41,286 bases of DNA, from positions 1 through 41,286 of the forward strand of contig CAJUNK010000001.1 in assembly GCA_910587815.1 (NCBI GenBank), written 5' to 3'. Below, one piece after another: positions 24,002-32,410 of the stretch. The translations under genes and the position numbers were made by a program. Below the pieces are notes generated by a model that saw nothing but the letters and a program-made list of their open reading frames with translations, was not told where the DNA came from and ran no database searches. Each line of letters starts with the position of its first letter. Position 1 is the first letter of the stretch. This DNA is from Candidatus Gastranaerophilales bacterium. Lineage in GTDB: Bacteria > Cyanobacteriota > Vampirovibrionia > Gastranaerophilales > Gastranaerophilaceae.

Positions 24002-24481
24002 TTAGAATGGAATTTCATCTTCATCTATTAAATCTTCTGAAATTTCATCTACAGCAAATTGCACTATATCGCTATTTTGGGCGTTATTTTGATTTTGAAC
24101 CATATTTTGTGCAGGTGCTTGATTATATGTCTGACCACCTGAATTACCTGCATAACCAGTGTTCTGACTATAGCCTGCGGATTCTTCAAAAATTACTTTT
24201 TCTACGCTGGATGCGTTTATTTCAATAATTTTTCTTTCTTTGCCATTTGTACTTTTTACGTTTGCTGTTTGCAATCTGCCATCTACAAGCACGCTGTCGC
24301 CAATTTTAATGCTTTCAGCTGCTTTATCTGCTAAACCGCCTAAGGCAAGCACCCTTACTAAAGTTTCATCTTGCGGATAAATATCCATAACAAAACTTGT
24401 GATAGGAAGATTGTTTTGTGTAAACCTTTTTTCTGGGTTTTTAGTTATTTTGCCTGATACGGTAATTTTTGCAAGGGTCAT
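24002..24481 (-). CDS. ssb: Single-stranded DNA-binding protein
   Basis: An OB-fold domain spans about residues 1-110 (TLAKITVSGKITKNPEKRF, then VLVDGRLQTANVKS). A Gln/Asn/Gly-rich disordered linker follows and the protein ends in the acidic tip DEDEIPF that recruits repair and replication partners. At 159 residues it is of normal length. It acts at replication forks and repair sites. It lies between rpsF (4-bp gap) and rpsR, the usual bacterial order. Confidence 0.96.
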   Translation of the reverse strand: MTLAKITVSGKITKNPEKRFTQNNLPITSFVMDIYPQDETLVRVLALGGLADKAAESIKIGDSVLVDGRLQTANVKSTNGKERKIIEINASSVEKVIFEESAGYSQNTGYAGNSGGQTYNQAPAQNMVQNQNNAQNSDIVQFAVDEISEDLIDEDEIPF

Positions 24482-24485
24482 TATT

Positions 24486-24776
24486 TTAAGCCTTTTTAAT
24501 TTCTGTAAACATTGTTCTGATTACATTTTCGTTCAATTTTAAATTGCGTTTAAATTCTACAATTTTATCAGCTGGAATGTTCATTTTTTGAACAACCATA
24601 AAACCATCTCTAAAGCCTTGTACATCGTATGCAAGCTTTTTTCTGCCAAGTTTTTCTGTTTCTAAAACGCTGCCGCCAAGCGAAGATACGGTTTCTTCAA
24701 TTTTAGCTGTTACTTTATCTGCTTCATCATTATCTAAATTTGGTTTAATGGTTGCAAGCAGTTCGTATTTTTTCAT
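24486..24776 (-). CDS. rpsF: 30S ribosomal protein S6
   Basis: The 96-residue S6 begins MKKYELLATIKPNLDN and carries the GRKKLAYDVQGFRDGFMVVQ stretch typical of the family. The longer frame extending to 24830 is rejected because GGAGAA sits just before the ATG at 24776. First gene of the rpsF-ssb-rpsR operon. S6 pairs with S18 in the subunit platform. Confidence 0.95.
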   Translation of the reverse strand: MKKYELLATIKPNLDNDEADKVTAKIEETVSSLGGSVLETEKLGRKKLAYDVQGFRDGFMVVQKMNIPADKIVEFKRNLKLNENVIRTMFTEIKKA

Positions 24777-24997
24777 TTGAATTCTCCTATTGACAAATTT
24801 AGTATTTGATACAAATCGTAGCACAAACAATTTTTAGTTACAAGAAAAACATTGATTTTCAAGTATTACAAATCGTTACATTTTGATGCATTTTGTAATC
24901 TGTTGTCAATAAATCATTTTGTGTATTTTTATATATATTGCAAAATAAAGGATTGAAAGGTTTTATAAATATTTCTTCCATTGCCCCTAATGTATTT

Positions 24998-26230
24998 ATG
25001 CCAAGCATTTGTAGTGTTAAATTTTCAGGTGCAAAAAAAATATCATCTGCGCCCAATGCTTCAAATGATGAAACTATCTATAAAAAACCTTTTTGTAATG
25101 AGAAAAAAGCTGAACCAAAAGTATTTTATGAAGGAAAAGATGGAAAATTAATTTCTGCAAAGCCTTTTGAAACAGATGTAAAAGATTTTTGTGCCGAAAA
25201 TTTTTTGAATGCAATTCGATATGAAAATCCGCAGAAAAAATATGTAACGATTTGTAAAGATTATAAATTTCCACAAGAGATGATAGCCCCAAATAAAGAA
25301 GCTCAGGCTTTTATTAGGGTGTTGGATAATTTAAATTTAGAACAAAAGAAAGAATTTATTCAGGCATTTTGCAACGAAACCGGTTTTCCTAACCTTTCTT
25401 TTGTGCGAAAAAATATGGAGGCCGAAATCACTGAAAACATCCATTCTATGGCGCAAAAGAATAATTTTGATGTAAAATTTGTTGGGTATGACAGTAATTG
25501 CTCTGTGGGAAAAAACACGGCATATCCTGGCAGTGATTGTGATGCATTGTTTGTGATTATTGATACAAAAGGGGATAAGACACCTTGGTTTGCAGGGCAG
25601 ATGCGCTGGGAATTTAAGGATAATGTAAATCAGAGGATTTTATCTACACCTGCGGGTAGTTTGCCTGAACTTTTGTCCACAGATTTTATTGAAGATGGGT
25701 TAAAAATAGCTGATAGTGCCTATATGCAGACAGATTTTAATGAAGATGATTTGAGGCGTTTTTGTGAAAATTTGTATGATAATTCAAAAGATTTTGTAAA
25801 AGCAGCAGAATTTAATATAGAACTTGCCGGATATTTGCCTGAAAATAGTGAAATTCGAGATAAATTTTATAAAACTGCTATGTTTGTAGAACTTTTTCGC
25901 GAAGGGCAAATTTTAGAAAATAATTTTTCAAAAGAATTTTCAGATAAGATTAAAAAATCGCCGCTTTATAAGTATAGCAATATTATCAGGCAATGTGGCC
26001 TGAAATCTGATTTAAAGGAAAAGCACAAAAAACGCATTGAAACAGCGGAAAAATTTCATAAAATGAGCACAAAGGTGCAGTTTCAACTAATTTTGGATAT
26101 GATAAAATCATCATTGTATATGAATGATACAAAGAGCTCAGAATTGTTCGCAAATGTGGATTCTAGCGGTAATGATGAGATGGGAAATATCTTTGAAATG
26201 TATGATATGCTATCTTATTATAAACACTAA
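24998..26230 (+). CDS. Unknown protein with VKFSG tag and a possible nucleotidyltransferase motif
   Basis: The 410-residue product has no recognised family. It starts MPSICSVKFSGAKK, a short segment like those of the 7794 and 40691 genes. Around residues 160-190 it reads FVGYDSNCSVGK then PGSDCDALFVIID; a Gly-x-x-Ser followed by Ser-Asp-x-Asp and a hydrophobic strand is the pattern of nucleotidyltransferase-fold active sites (Asp180 and Asp182 as metal ligands). A third acidic residue cannot be placed by eye. The C-terminal half is helical, charged and without membrane segments. Start choice is uncertain: ATG 24998 has no ribosome site, and in-frame TTG codons at 24938 and 24953 could be used. 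Monocistronic, divergent from the rpsF operon. Confidence 0.6.
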   Translation: MPSICSVKFSGAKKISSAPNASNDETIYKKPFCNEKKAEPKVFYEGKDGKLISAKPFETDVKDFCAENFLNAIRYENPQKKYVTICKDYKFPQEMIAPNKEAQAFIRVLDNLNLEQKKEFIQAFCNETGFPNLSFVRKNMEAEITENIHSMAQKNNFDVKFVGYDSNCSVGKNTAYPGSDCDALFVIIDTKGDKTPWFAGQMRWEFKDNVNQRILSTPAGSLPELLSTDFIEDGLKIADSAYMQTDFNEDDLRRFCENLYDNSKDFVKAAEFNIELAGYLPENSEIRDKFYKTAMFVELFREGQILENNFSKEFSDKIKKSPLYKYSNIIRQCGLKSDLKEKHKKRIETAEKFHKMSTKVQFQLILDMIKSSLYMNDTKSSELFANVDSSGNDEMGNIFEMYDMLSYYKH

Positions 26231-26325
26231 AATTCTTGGTGTGTAAGGATTTTAGCTGCATTTAGTTTACTTTTAAACAGTGTTTATCTGGTGTTCTTGC
26301 AGTTGTAGAGCTGGATTGCACCTTT

Positions 26326-27138
26326 TTATTTATACCAAACGCCTGAAAATACCTTTTGAGCATCGCCTGTCATAAATACATGAGAGCCTTCTGTATATTC
26401 AATTAGAAGTTCGCCACCAGGCAGGATGACCGTTACTTCTTCATCCAAAAGGCCTTTTTTAACACCTAAGGCAACACTTGCACATGCGCCTGTACCACAG
26501 GCAAGAGTAATGCCGCAGCCCCTTTCAAAAACATCAACTTTAATCTTTTTTCTTGAAATTATTTCTACAAATTCAACATTTGTTTTTTCAGGAAAAAGCG
26601 GCGAAGATTCAATTTTAGAGCCAAATTCTACAGCTTTTTGTTTTGTATTTCCGTCTGTAAATATGACACAGTGCGGGTTTCCCATACTGACTGATGCTGC
26701 TTTAAAACCTTCAACCTCAAAATCAAAGATATCAGCGGTTTTTACGGGTATTCTTGCGGCTTCAAAAATTGGATAGCCCATATCTACTCTAACTTTTCCT
26801 GTTTCCAGAATTTCTGGAACAACTACTCCTGCAAGGGTTTGCACAGAAAATTGATGTTTGTTTATAATTCCATTATCAAAGACATATTTTGCAAAACAGC
26901 GCATACCATTTCCGCACATTTGAGCAATTGAGCCGTCAGAATTGTAAAATTTCCAGGCTATATCTGTGTTTTCACTACCTGTTGTGCGGTCAAATTTTAC
27001 CACAGAAAAAATGCCATCTGCACCAATTCCAAAATTTCTGTCACATAATTTTTTAGCTAAATCGCTTGTAGCATCAGCATTTTCAAGGATTATAAAATCA
27101 TTTCCAAGACCTTGCCATTTTTCAAATTTTATGTCCAT
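26326..27138 (-). CDS. dapF: Diaminopimelate epimerase
   Basis: DapF interconverts LL- and meso-diaminopimelate for lysine and peptidoglycan synthesis, without cofactor, using two cysteines as acid and base. Both are visible: Cys75 in MCGNGMR and Cys214 in LACGTGACAS. The start MDIKFEKWQGLGNDFI and the GNPHCVIF segment are family-typical, and 270 residues is the normal length. AGGG precedes the ATG. The DUF4127 gene lies 68 bp upstream on the same strand. Fits the murein cluster that follows on the other strand. Confidence 0.95.
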   Translation of the reverse strand: MDIKFEKWQGLGNDFIILENADATSDLAKKLCDRNFGIGADGIFSVVKFDRTTGSENTDIAWKFYNSDGSIAQMCGNGMRCFAKYVFDNGIINKHQFSVQTLAGVVVPEILETGKVRVDMGYPIFEAARIPVKTADIFDFEVEGFKAASVSMGNPHCVIFTDGNTKQKAVEFGSKIESSPLFPEKTNVEFVEIISRKKIKVDVFERGCGITLACGTGACASVALGVKKGLLDEEVTVILPGGELLIEYTEGSHVFMTGDAQKVFSGVWYK

Positions 27139-27206
27139 AAGTGCCCTGTTTAAAGCTGTTTTGGCATTATTTTACAGTATTTTTTTGCAAAAATCAATAA
27201 CATTTT

Positions 27207-28616
27207 TTATTTTTGTAAAAAAATCTCAATTTCGAAGCTTCTTTTCCAAGGAAGTGAATATTTTGCGTTAAAATCCAATTGTAGAAAGCCTTTTAGCCTA
27301 TTTTCATAGCGTAAAAAGCTTTCCGTGTTTGTATTTAGGGCATTTTCAAAATCCGAACTAGCTTCTCTGACGGCTTTTCGCACGTTTGCCTGGTAGGCCC
27401 AATCATCTAAAAATCTAATTGCCAATAAGCGCTTAAAATCGTCTTCGCTAAATTGTCCATATTTTAGTGCCAGCGCGGTATTTACTGCTATACATATAGA
27501 ACTGCCTATAGTGTTTGCGCTTGTATTATACGCACTATATCCAAGCATGGTGCCAATTTCCAGTTTTTTATCAGTTAAAATACTTGCTAATTCATTGTCT
27601 GCCCCATTTGCATTGTTTATATCAGCGATAAAATAAGGAGTTTTAGGTAATTCTATTTTTTTAGAAAGCGTATTTATGGTGTCTCCTAATACTAAATCAC
27701 CTTGTTCATAGCCAAAATTATTAATAAACATGGTAATTTCAGGAGCGCTAGACGTATCAATTCCAACGCCTGCAAGGGATAGTTGGGATTTAACACAATC
27801 TTCTACCGAAATGTCCTCATACTTTGAAATTTTACCTTTTGATTCCTCAAAAACGAAAACAGGCTTTACTTTTACATCTTCATTATCTGAAATTGCACGC
27901 GTTAAAAGGCTTAAAGGGATTTCATCTGCACCTGTTTTAATTATTGCGTTTAAATTCCGCTTTTTTGCTTCTATTTCAAGGGTTTGCGCTTCTTCAACGT
28001 TTAGACCGTATTCTCCAGTATCATCCTTTGAATACACTAAAGTATCTAAAATGCCCTCAAACAGCCACTCTAGGTACATTTTGTTTATTTCAAAGTTTCT
28101 TTTTCTTGTATTTAAATAATCTTCTAAAATATCGGCAGGCACTGTGTTTATGACACAGTTCATTTGTTTTAGTGCGCGTGCCTTATGCTGATGATAAGAA
28201 TACTCAAAAATCCGCTTCCCCCAAGGGTTCCAGTATTCTTTTTCTTCTTCATTTATATTATTATTTGAAATTCTCATTATGCTTGAAAAAGCGAAAACCT
28301 TTGCACCGCAGCATTTTATGGCATTTTTAAAGCTTTCAAGTCTTGTTTTTATAATGTTAAATTTATCTGGAATTCTTCTTGAAGGTACAAGCCCGCCGTA
28401 TGCAATGGTATCCAGGGAAATAATCAGGTAATCTATTTCAGGAAGGGATTTTAGCCAGTTTAGTATTCCTGAAATATCTGCTGTATCATACAAACCGCCC
28501 AAAAGTTTTCTTTCAGGCAAATAAAGTTTTAAATTTTTGTTAACGGCTGAAATCTGCTCTATGAGAGTGTAACAGATGGGTCTATTATCAATTGGAATTA
28601 ATGCAATCTTTTTCAT
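27207..28616 (-). CDS. DUF4127 family protein, unknown function
   Basis: The 469-residue protein matches the DUF4127 family by its N-terminus (KKIALIPIDNRPICYTL), the LPERKLLGGLYD segment and YLIISLDTIAYGGLVPSRR. No membrane segment or signal peptide is seen, so it is cytoplasmic. The function of the family is not known to me. The late segment NNANGADNELASIL and ending LPWKRSFEIEI complete the pattern. No Shine-Dalgarno precedes the ATG; TAAAAT ends seven bases before it. It is divergent from murF with only 65 bp between, and dapF follows in the same direction. Confidence 0.82.
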   Translation of the reverse strand: MKKIALIPIDNRPICYTLIEQISAVNKNLKLYLPERKLLGGLYDTADISGILNWLKSLPEIDYLIISLDTIAYGGLVPSRRIPDKFNIIKTRLESFKNAIKCCGAKVFAFSSIMRISNNNINEEEKEYWNPWGKRIFEYSYHQHKARALKQMNCVINTVPADILEDYLNTRKRNFEINKMYLEWLFEGILDTLVYSKDDTGEYGLNVEEAQTLEIEAKKRNLNAIIKTGADEIPLSLLTRAISDNEDVKVKPVFVFEESKGKISKYEDISVEDCVKSQLSLAGVGIDTSSAPEITMFINNFGYEQGDLVLGDTINTLSKKIELPKTPYFIADINNANGADNELASILTDKKLEIGTMLGYSAYNTSANTIGSSICIAVNTALALKYGQFSEDDFKRLLAIRFLDDWAYQANVRKAVREASSDFENALNTNTESFLRYENRLKGFLQLDFNAKYSLPWKRSFEIEIFLQK

Positions 28617-28629
28617 AAAAACTATTTTA
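28617..28629 (-). promoter_or_regulatory. Putative -10 element giving a leaderless DUF4127 mRNA
   Basis: On the minus strand TAAAAT (complement of 28624-28629) is followed by seven bases and the ATG. No ribosome site fits between them. The divergent murF promoter must share this 65-bp gap. Confidence 0.35.
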
Positions 28630-28681
28630 CATCAAATTCTGTTTAGTTTACAATTGATTTGGAATTTGAGGATGATTTATT

Positions 28682-30016
28682 TTGAGATTTAATATAGATG
28701 AGATTATAAAAGTAACTGGTGCAAAAATTTTGCATAAAACCAATACTGATGGGTGTTTCGAGATTTCGACCGATACAAGAACGTTGCAAAAAAAAGATGA
28801 TGGGGTTGATTATATTTATCTTCCGCTTCGTGGTGAAAATTTCGATGGGCATAATTTTATCGATAAAGCCCTTGAATGTGGGGCTAGAGGATATTTTACC
28901 CAGGAAGGTTATAAGATTAATAAAGATGCGGATTTTGTATTGTGTGTAAAAAATACACTTATAGCCTATTTAGAACTTGCCCGTTATATTAGGGAAAAAA
29001 TAAATCCGAAAGTAATTGCTATTACAGGCAGTTCTGGTAAAACAACCACAAAAGAAATGCTTGCATCGGTTTTGGAAACAACATTTAAAACACATAAATC
29101 AAAACTCAATCACAATAATGAAATTGGCCTATGCGAGACAATGTTTTCCATGCCGCTTGATACAGAGGTTTTGGTTGTGGAAATGGGGATGCGGAATTTA
29201 GGCGAAATCCAGCTTTTAACTAATTATGCTATGCCAAATATAGGTATAATTACAAATATTGGTTCTGCACATGTGGAAAGACTTGGCAACATTAAAAATA
29301 TAGCACTTGCAAAATGTGAAATAGCTTCAAATTTACAATCCGATGGAGTTTTTATTGGTCAAGATTCCGATATTTTAAGAGAGAATTTAAAATTTGAAGG
29401 TGAAAAAATTCTGCCAAAAATATCTGATTGTGCTGATATATCAATTGAAATAGGCAAAACAGAATTTAATTATGGCGGATGTCAATACAGGCTAACAGTT
29501 GAAGGTGAGCATAATATAGAAAATGCCATGCTTGTGATAGAAGCTGCAAAATGGGCTGGAGTGAGTGAAAATAACATCAAACAGGGATTTTTAAATTATA
29601 AACCAATTGAAAAGCGGTGGGAAATTAGTGAAATTAATGGACTAAGATTTATAAATGATAGTTATAATGCAAATCCTGAATCTATGATTGCTGTTTTAAA
29701 AACATTTTTATCAGTACATAAACCCCCACTAGCAGTGCTTTTAGGGGATATGGGCGAACTTGGTAAAGATTCAATAACTTACCATAAAAAAATTGGTGAA
29801 TTTTTATCCGGTTATAATGATGTAGAGCTTTTAACTGTGGGTGAATTGGCAAAATTTATATCTCGCGGGTGCTCTTTGAATTCTAAACATTTTAATTCAA
29901 AAAAAGAGTGCGCAGATTATATTAAAAATAGCTTGAAAAAAGGTACTACGGTGCTATTAAAAGCATCAAGGGCAATGAAATTTGAAGAAATAATAGAGAT
30001 GGTGAAAAAACTATGA
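28682..30016 (+). CDS. murF: UDP-MurNAc-pentapeptide synthetase (D-Ala-D-Ala ligase step)
   Basis: MurF adds D-Ala-D-Ala to UDP-MurNAc-tripeptide in the cytoplasm. ATP-binding motif ITGSSGKTTTKEM is at residues 114-126, the HNNEIGL segment and the FINDSYNANPESM motif follow, and the C-terminal domain begins at VLLGDMGELG. At 444 residues it is of usual length. The start is TTG, with GAGG about ten bases upstream; no better ATG exists in frame near the family N-terminus. The end overlaps mraY by 4 bp (ATGA), as in many murein clusters. Confidence 0.95.
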   Translation: MRFNIDEIIKVTGAKILHKTNTDGCFEISTDTRTLQKKDDGVDYIYLPLRGENFDGHNFIDKALECGARGYFTQEGYKINKDADFVLCVKNTLIAYLELARYIREKINPKVIAITGSSGKTTTKEMLASVLETTFKTHKSKLNHNNEIGLCETMFSMPLDTEVLVVEMGMRNLGEIQLLTNYAMPNIGIITNIGSAHVERLGNIKNIALAKCEIASNLQSDGVFIGQDSDILRENLKFEGEKILPKISDCADISIEIGKTEFNYGGCQYRLTVEGEHNIENAMLVIEAAKWAGVSENNIKQGFLNYKPIEKRWEISEINGLRFINDSYNANPESMIAVLKTFLSVHKPPLAVLLGDMGELGKDSITYHKKIGEFLSGYNDVELLTVGELAKFISRGCSLNSKHFNSKKECADYIKNSLKKGTTVLLKASRAMKFEEIIEMVKKL

Positions 30017-30993
30017 CTATGATGAGTGTTGCAGCGCTAATGACACTTGTTTTGGCGCTATTATTCGGTGTTCCGTATCTTGAATTTATGAAGAAAAAAA
30101 TGTATGGACAGTATATCAGAGAAGAAGTGCAGATTTTGCATGCTAAAAAAAACAAAACACCAACAACCGGCGGTGTTTTCCTTGTGGCGGCAATTTTAGT
30201 AGGTTCTTTAGTAGTGCTTTTTATGGCTCAGGCGATTTCGACCCGGGCGCTAATAGTGCTAATGACTTTGATTTTTTATATGTTTACAGGATTTGAAGAT
30301 GATATTAAAAAGATAAAAGGCTGTCAAAATGAGGGTTTAAGCCCCAAAGCAAAGCTTGCTTTGCAGATTGCAGTTTCAATGCTTCCTGCTGTATACCTTG
30401 TATATCAGGGCCAGACAGAAATTTCGCTTTTTAATTTCAATATAAATTTGGGATATTTATACCCGTTTTTTGCTGTATTTATGATTGTAGGTTCTTCTAA
30501 TGCGCTTAATTTGACAGATGGATTAGATGGACTTGCCTGCGGCTGTTCGTTTTTTGCCTTTTTTGCCTGTGCTGTAATTTCATATCTAAACCATTGTACA
30601 GACCTTGCAATTATCTCTATGGCGGCAAGTGCGGCTTGTTTAGGGTTTTTCTATTTTAATAAAAATCCTGCCAAGATTTTTATGGGAGATACTGGAAGTC
30701 TTGCTTTGGGCGGGCTTTTGGCTACAATTTCTATTATGGGAAAATTTGAACTATGGCTAATACCAATCGGAATAATATTTATAGCTGAAACCCTTTCTGT
30801 TATGCTACAGGTGGCAAGTTTTAAGATGACAGGGAAAAGAATTTTTAAAATGAGCCCTATACATCATCATTTTGAACTTTGCGGCTGGAATGAGAAAAAA
30901 ATTGTTTTTGTTTTTGCAATGATATCGGCTTTAGGCGGGCTTTTGGCTGTATGGGGCGTATGTATTTCAAAACTTATTGTATTCGGTATTTAA
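30013..30993 (+). CDS. mraY: Phospho-MurNAc-pentapeptide translocase
   Basis: MraY transfers phospho-MurNAc-pentapeptide to undecaprenyl phosphate to make lipid I at the inner membrane. The 326-residue protein has about ten membrane helices. Conserved features: KTPTTGG (48-54), the Asp pair in GFEDDIKK (96-97), NLTDGLDGLA (from 166), FMGDTGSLALGG, and the PIHHHFEL motif near the C-terminus. Coupled to murF by a 4-bp overlap; three 10-bp repeats lie just after its stop. Confidence 0.95.
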   Translation: MTMMSVAALMTLVLALLFGVPYLEFMKKKMYGQYIREEVQILHAKKNKTPTTGGVFLVAAILVGSLVVLFMAQAISTRALIVLMTLIFYMFTGFEDDIKKIKGCQNEGLSPKAKLALQIAVSMLPAVYLVYQGQTEISLFNFNINLGYLYPFFAVFMIVGSSNALNLTDGLDGLACGCSFFAFFACAVISYLNHCTDLAIISMAASAACLGFFYFNKNPAKIFMGDTGSLALGGLLATISIMGKFELWLIPIGIIFIAETLSVMLQVASFKMTGKRIFKMSPIHHHFELCGWNEKKIVFVFAMISALGGLLAVWGVCISKLIVFGI

Positions 30994-31020
30994 GAAATAT
31001 TAAGAAAATTTAAGAAAGTT
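30991..31020 (+). repeat. Three tandem 10-bp repeats of TAAGAAA
   Basis: TAAGAAATAT, TAAGAAAATT and TAAGAAAGTT follow each other at an exact 10-bp period; the first TAA is the mraY stop. They lie upstream of the AGGAGG ribosome site of murD. One helical turn spacing would suit repeated protein contacts, but chance or slippage in AT-rich sequence is also possible. Confidence 0.5.
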
Positions 31021-31054
31021 ACGAGCAAAAACTTGTTTTAGGAGGACAAAAGAA

Positions 31055-32410
31055 ATGGAAATTTCAGATTTAAAAAACAAAAAGATTCTAGTTCTTGGTC
31101 TTTCTGTGACAGGATTTGCGGCTGTTAAATTTTTATTGCGCTGCGGTGCCAATGTTTATTTGAGCGATTCAAACGAACTTTCAAATAATGATAAAGAAAA
31201 AGTGGAAACACTTTCTAATTGCGGTGTTTGTTTTGAATTTGGCGGGCACACAAAAGATTTTATTCAAGGTGCTGAATTTTGCGTGTTAAGTCCTTCTATT
31301 CCGCCTGAGGCTGAGGTTTTAAGTTTGTTAGAAGAGTTAAAAATTCCTTATTTTTCTGATGTTGAACTTGCATATAGGCTAAAACCTGATAATACCAAAA
31401 TCATTGCCATTACTGGAACTAATGGCAAAACGACAACTACAATGCTCATTTCTCATATATTAGGGCAGAAGTATTTGGCGCCTGAGGCTGGAAATGTTGG
31501 GGTTTCACCGCTTGATTATTTGAATGTAAATGTGGAGCCTGAATATTTGGTGATAGAAGCCAGTTCTTATCAATTGCACTATACTACAGATTTTGCGCCT
31601 GATATGGCAATATTTTGTAATTTGACCCCCGACCATATAAATTGGCATAAAGACATTGAAAATTATTTTTATGACAAGGCAAAGATGTTTTCAAAAATGG
31701 GCGAAAATTCCCACAGTATTTTGAATTACGATGATGAACGTGTAAAAGCTATTGAAAGCAGGGCAAAGAAGCATTATTTTATGTTAGAAGACAATGGCAG
31801 CGCGGATGATGCATACATTAAAAGCGGTGCAATTTATTATGGTGATGAGAAAATAATTGATGTGAGCGATGTACCCATTGTAGGTGCTCATAATTTGCAA
31901 AATGTTATGTGTGCTGTTATTGCGGCAAAAAATGCTGGTTTGACAAAAGAAGAAATTAAAACGGGAATTATGTCTTTTAAGGCGCCAAAACATAGGTGTG
32001 AATTTATTTTGGAAAGATACGGTATTTCTTATTACAATGATTCAAAGGCAACAAATCCTGAGGCTGCAAATGTTGCTATAGGGGCTTTTCCAGGCAGGAA
32101 GGTAGCATTAATTGCAGGAGGCAGGGATAAAAATACTTCTTTAGATGAATTTTGTATACTGGTAAAAGAAAAAATTGAAACTGTTATTTTAATTGGTGAA
32201 GCGGCAGAAAGATTTAATAATGCTCTTGTTGCAGCTGGCTTTTATAATATTATTTTTGCACAAACGCTTGAAGAGGCTATAGATAAGGCTGAAGGTGTAA
32301 AACCTGATGTAGTGTTATTTTCGCCCGCATGTGCCAGTTTTGATATGTTTAAAAATTATGAAATGAGAGGGGAGGCCTTTAGGGAATATGTATTATCAAA
32401 GACCCTATAG
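31055..32410 (+). CDS. murD: UDP-MurNAc-alanine D-glutamate ligase
   Basis: MurD adds D-Glu to UDP-MurNAc-L-Ala. The 451-residue protein shows an N-terminal Rossmann-like domain (KKILVLGLSVTGFAAV), the ATP site ITGTNGKTTTTML (119-131), the catalytic-Lys region FYDKAKMF, YYNDSKATNPEA and the C-terminal ALIAGGRDKN. A very strong ribosome site (AGGAGG) lies in the 61-bp gap after mraY. It overlaps ftsW by 23 bp at its end. Confidence 0.95.
   Translation: MEISDLKNKKILVLGLSVTGFAAVKFLLRCGANVYLSDSNELSNNDKEKVETLSNCGVCFEFGGHTKDFIQGAEFCVLSPSIPPEAEVLSLLEELKIPYFSDVELAYRLKPDNTKIIAITGTNGKTTTTMLISHILGQKYLAPEAGNVGVSPLDYLNVNVEPEYLVIEASSYQLHYTTDFAPDMAIFCNLTPDHINWHKDIENYFYDKAKMFSKMGENSHSILNYDDERVKAIESRAKKHYFMLEDNGSADDAYIKSGAIYYGDEKIIDVSDVPIVGAHNLQNVMCAVIAAKNAGLTKEEIKTGIMSFKAPKHRCEFILERYGISYYNDSKATNPEAANVAIGAFPGRKVALIAGGRDKNTSLDEFCILVKEKIETVILIGEAAERFNNALVAAGFYNIIFAQTLEEAIDKAEGVKPDVVLFSPACASFDMFKNYEMRGEAFREYVLSKTL

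Noticed and set aside
24777..24830. Longer S6 protein starting at 24830
   Set aside because: GGAGAA directly upstream of ATG 24776 and the S6 family start favour the short form.
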